A stretch of DNA of 36,690 bases, taken from contig DKCG01000040.1 in the NCBI GenBank assembly GCA_002449145.1, positions 1-36,690 on the forward strand. Direction: 5' to 3'. The DNA comes from Christensenella sp. UBA6880 (GTDB lineage Bacteria > Bacillota > Clostridia > Christensenellales > CAG-917). Each line of letters starts with the position of its first letter. Within the stretch, counting starts at the first letter, position 1. This document shows positions 34,801 to 36,690 of the stretch, one piece after another. The notes beneath the pieces were generated by a model. The model searched no databases. It saw nothing but the letters and a program-made list of their open reading frames with translations, and was not told the DNA's origin. The translations under genes were made by a program, and so were the position numbers.

Positions 34801-35813
34801 ACGCAAACGATTTCATCGTAATGATGCTTTCCGACCGCTCGTTCATCGGCTTCAATTATGCTCAAGCACAAGCAAACGGCGGACAAATCTCTCTTGTTGC
34901 TGCCGACAAATATCAAGGCGTATGGTGCTTCGACAAGACGGTCAAAGTGCTTGACGAAAACCTCGATGAAACGGGTGAAACGAGAGTTGTGGATAAGTAC
35001 TATCTGCTCATGTTCGACGGATACGGTCACGCAGCGTATATCTATCTTGCGGACGAAGAGAAGTTTGAATACAAAGACAACTGGGGGCAAGCAAACATCT
35101 GGAGAACGGCAACGGAGAATTCGACAGGCTTGCACGTGCAATTTAACGAGAATTACAAGGTTGATTTCTTGTTCTTCTACGATATGAACCTCGCTTACAC
35201 CAAGAAATTCGGCGTATACGGCGAAATGACGTATTATAGATACGGTTATACCGGGACAAAGGAACTTCCAAAACTTCCGTCAAGCGCAGTCGGTAGTTAC
35301 ACAGGCAACGAGTCAAGCGGCTCGGCGGTCGTGTTCAATCTCAAACAAGATTTGACCGGCACCTACAAAGGCTCGCCGTTTGTCGCTGTGTACGATGGCG
35401 TAAAGAACGTTTCGTTCAGCATTGCAAGCACGAGATACTTGTTTGACGTGACAACAAACGTGATTTCATACGGCAATGAAAACGTGCGCCTTACAAGAAC
35501 GGGTGAAGTGACCGAGGTCATTCCCGAGGCTTTGTGCGGAACGTGGCGCGGAACGTGGGAAGGCTCAAACGGTAATGACATTATCATCGAAGCAAACGGA
35601 ACTCTGAGATACGACGATGTGGTTGCGACCGCATCGTACAGCATTGAAAAAGGCATCTTGTCGGCAACGGGAAAAAACGAGGACGGCACGGTGACATATA
35701 CGTTTGAATTGAAGTATAATTCGGACACGAAAACGTTCAGCGCAGACGTGAAGTACGTTGATGATGAAACGAGATATGCTCGCTGTTCTTCGCTTTCAAA
35801 AGTGACGGATTAA
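31866..35813 (+). CDS. Giant lipoprotein, paralog of the preceding gene
   Basis: This 1315-aa protein repeats the domain order of its neighbour. It has a lipoprotein signal and an InlB B-type repeat at about 34-98 (GYEFKGWTEDEQ ... LIAVWEE). A GLUG-like beta-helix region at about 106-458 includes FDGNGHVISNLTI, IGGIAGG, VGGIVGYA, AGGIIGYS and AGGIAGYM. G-x-W/Y modules start at about 585, with VGSF, YQGVWCF, VGSYTG and CGTWRG motifs. Three Cys (18, 21, 26) could be lipidated; Cys26 in VAVACGEKD best matches the sibling proteins. AAGGAG overlaps the end of the upstream gene, so the two are cotranscribed. The similarity in architecture but not in close sequence implies an old duplication. Confidence 0.85.
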   Translation: MKNKRIVLSILAIALVACIACVAVACGEKDKSTFTVSFGGDGVSGIPSQTIEAGACAQKPQDPKRDGYEFKGWTEDEQSTLFDFATPITKDISLIAVWEEVIQNKPGSKNNPYLIATADDLADFADKVNHPDEEDNEKYAQSYFKLVADIDMDGIPYVSAGQLVTLNEGEENERIIYGFSGNFDGNGHVISNLTIKKNLRSGISYVGMFGYCNRATITNLTLKNVCYSVISGADQSGIGAYVGGLLAYGNLTNITNVKVAGELEISLCSSNPAHIGGIAGGLDVYDKNTAYIAHVQNCVSEVKVVATEFEDGEASSLDSVVNGGIVGATSSTSNGALAILNCVSNGAVEGGEWVGGIVGYASCSKMSVINCINYARVKATNKEVSYAGGIIGYSSNDNTIMDCVNIGAVTGQRATSTVFKSYAGGIAGYMISDDYDGYYTPGTAIVNCYYKTAARTTDINNGAGTKVGTEVAFDAEWFTKNVKWDMTDWTIDKDGKAYPGTRLVGEGSFKITLLNGSTIVKEETREYDDDKFAIVGVLDVAQNEGSNLFFDWEFVDGVRYRYYVPVIKDMSVTARYGDASNVAHVYTGKGEYHGDVDGGVLVLKDDGSLMWVNSTVIHGKYTFNGDDVLMLEFFSTIGEISGRINSNGTITMTVEYGMSATIEYTFTKSDLKVFGEYFNEDGDSLTFTDGSVTLNSNKITATASKTVSGTYMLNEDGSITFGGEIADYYTSMSGSYANDAIAVSFVAKDESKVPSYTDSAFTRLSSDFRGKPFVGSFTLSYLGLNNNRPTQNNYTLIFNEDGSFIYRTAYSDTIGAYYSFKNDSFIKINYEGNYSTFYYYPEENVFFGRLNSGTTAYTYCVLTKVDEGAQTVYLIDFDTKSFVTVTKSGKFYYVKDGQYVENANIVAPNGFADGTRVTIDGKAYYAKKYITYNNGKELLGQGLESIGGEEGAYLYNGKTYTLNGIGGIVEDKKAHYWKYANDFIVMMLSDRSFIGFNYAQAQANGGQISLVAADKYQGVWCFDKTVKVLDENLDETGETRVVDKYYLLMFDGYGHAAYIYLADEEKFEYKDNWGQANIWRTATENSTGLHVQFNENYKVDFLFFYDMNLAYTKKFGVYGEMTYYRYGYTGTKELPKLPSSAVGSYTGNESSGSAVVFNLKQDLTGTYKGSPFVAVYDGVKNVSFSIASTRYLFDVTTNVISYGNENVRLTRTGEVTEVIPEALCGTWRGTWEGSNGNDIIIEANGTLRYDDVVATASYSIEKGILSATGKNEDGTVTYTFELKYNSDTKTFSADVKYVDDETRYARCSSLSKVTD

Positions 35814-35832
35814 GCGTGTTGAAAACGCTATG

Positions 35833-35866
35833 ATAAAGGGTTGCAGACATGTCTGCAACCCTTTAT
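35833..35866 (+). terminator. Perfect 34-nt palindrome, probable terminator of the opp/lipoprotein operon
   Basis: ATAAAGGGTTGCAGACA is followed directly by its exact complement, 20 bp after the last stop codon. The RNA would form a stable hairpin with a CAUG-type loop and end in CCCUUUAU. The trailing T-tract is short, so termination strength is uncertain, but this is the first terminator-like structure after oppA. Confidence 0.65.
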
Positions 35867-35974
35867 GCATATTTATTCGTATAAAAGTAGGAAAATATGC
35901 ATATAAATCGAATATTATACAATAATGGCTTAAAATATTATTAAAAAAGTTGCATTTTTTCTACTTTCAAATAA

Positions 35975-36003
35975 TTGACGGTTGGGGAAAGCGGTTGTAT
36001 AAT
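35975..36003 (+). promoter_or_regulatory. Strong sigma-A promoter of the last lipoprotein gene
   Basis: TTGACG (35975-35980) and a perfect TATAAT (35998-36003) are separated by 17 bp. Transcription should begin near 36010, giving a leader of about 94 nt. Confidence 0.85.
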
Positions 36004-36008
36004 AATTC

Positions 36009-36050
36009 ACATATTAGGGAAATAAAATGAATTTTATTCCTTAATATTGT
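36009..36050 (+). other. Inverted repeat at the 5' end of the predicted transcript
   Basis: ACATATTAGGGAAATAAAAT (36009-36028) is nearly complementary to 36031-36050 (ATTTTATTCCTTAATATTGT), with a few bulged bases. The repeat starts at the expected +1, so the mRNA would begin with a long hairpin. It could protect the message from 5'-end-dependent decay or be a regulatory site. Confidence 0.65.
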
Positions 36051-36103
36051 ATCAAATTAAGGCAAAATAAAACGAATATTCATCAAAAAGGAGAGCACAA
36101 AAA

Positions 36104-36690
36104 ATGACGAGAAAAAGAGTTTTTATCGCTTTTGCAGTGGCAGTTATGATTCTCGTGTTGACAGCGGCTTTGCTTGTCGCCTGCGGTGATGAAACCAAGA
36201 CCTATACCGTTACGTTCAAGGACGGCGAAACGGTCGTAAAAACAGTTTCGGTGCAAGACGGCGCAACAATTGCCGACGCTGACCTTCCCGCAGACCTCGC
36301 AGACACTGCAGACGCAGCGTTCGAGGGCTGGTTCAACGGCGACGTAGCGTTTGACAAAACTGCGGCTATCACAAGTAACGTAACCTATACGGCAAAATGG
36401 GCTAGCATTTTCACAGTGACTTTCAAAAACGGTGACGATGTCATCGCAACGGCAAAAGTCAAGAGTGGCGAAAAGATTGCGGCGGCAGACATTCCTGCGA
36501 ATCTTGCAAATACGGCAGATGCAACATTTGAAGGATGGTTCAACGGCGACGTAGCATTTGACAAAGATGCGGCTATCAGTGCAAACGTAACCTACACTGC
36601 AAAGTGGGCGGGCATTCTCACTGTGACTTTCAAAGAGGGTGACAATGTCATCGCAACGGCAAAAGTCAAGAGTGGCGAAAAGATTGCGGC
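36104..36690 (+). CDS. Lipoprotein of tandem InlB-type repeats (3' end outside the window)
   Basis: The ATG at 36104 has AAGGAGAG about eight bases upstream. The open frame continues to the window end (195 codons seen). Residues 1-27 are a lipoprotein signal (lipobox Leu24-Val-Ala-Cys27). Then come Listeria-Bacteroides/InlB B-type repeats of exactly 69 residues, starting with TVTFK at residues 35, 104 and 173. Each contains FEGWFNGDVAFDK and ends with NVTYTAKWA. At DNA level the repeats (207 bp) share long identical stretches, including 44 identical bases around 36440-36483 and 36647-36690. It is expressed from its own promoter. The rest of the protein is not visible. Confidence 0.88.
   Translation, partial: MTRKRVFIAFAVAVMILVLTAALLVACGDETKTYTVTFKDGETVVKTVSVQDGATIADADLPADLADTADAAFEGWFNGDVAFDKTAAITSNVTYTAKWASIFTVTFKNGDDVIATAKVKSGEKIAAADIPANLANTADATFEGWFNGDVAFDKDAAISANVTYTAKWAGILTVTFKEGDNVIATAKVKSGEKIA

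Noticed and set aside
36104..36690. Regular 207-bp repeats considered as a CRISPR-like or non-coding array
   Set aside because: The period is a multiple of three, the frame is open throughout, and each unit encodes a recognisable InlB-type repeat behind a lipoprotein signal.

Overview
The window looks like chromosome of a Gram-positive-type (Bacillota), most likely clostridial, anaerobe. Promoters are sigma-A-like (TTGACA/TATAAT, 16-17 bp spacing) and ribosome sites are strong AAGGAG types. There are many LxAC-type lipoproteins and no sign of an outer membrane. The mix of BspA-type leucine-rich repeats, Listeria-Bacteroides (InlB B) repeats and GLUG-like beta-helix segments is typical of uncultured gut Clostridia such as Christensenellales-like lineages; that placement is inference. 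I see no rRNA, tRNA, CRISPR array, insertion sequence or phage gene.

Left part (1-7150), housekeeping and accessory genes. It holds an M29 aminopeptidase (minus), a TM2/SHOCT membrane protein (minus) divergent from a small XRE repressor with palindromic operator-like sites between them, and two convergent M18 aminopeptidases separated by a hairpin-dense 359-bp gap. A YhhN-family membrane protein and a small single-span membrane protein, probably made from a leaderless mRNA, follow.

Right part (7163-36690), almost entirely cell-surface proteins and peptide uptake. A 1122-aa lipoprotein (minus) is divergent, across a 583-bp AT-rich gap, from a very large (about 2460 aa) membrane-anchored subtilisin-like protease carrying about 28 leucine-rich repeats. 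Downstream on the same strand are a 369-aa InlB-repeat lipoprotein, a complete oligopeptide ABC transporter (oppA, oppB, oppC, oppD, oppF) and two giant lipoproteins (1368 and 1315 aa). The last complete gene is followed by a 34-nt perfect palindrome. After that a new strong promoter drives another lipoprotein made of near-identical InlB-type repeats, which runs off the window end.

Working model (inference): the locus is a protein/peptide scavenging system. The surface protease degrades protein outside the cell, the lipoproteins bind or organise substrate at the surface, the Opp transporter imports peptides, and the M18 and M29 peptidases complete hydrolysis in the cytoplasm. Three points deserve most attention. 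A tandem module of about 80-95 aa beginning with a Gly-x-Trp/Tyr motif fills the C-terminal halves of three giant lipoproteins. All five Opp subunits carry unusual insertions or extensions. Several regulatory structures stand out: the operator palindromes, the leaderless start and a hairpin at the very 5' end of a predicted transcript.
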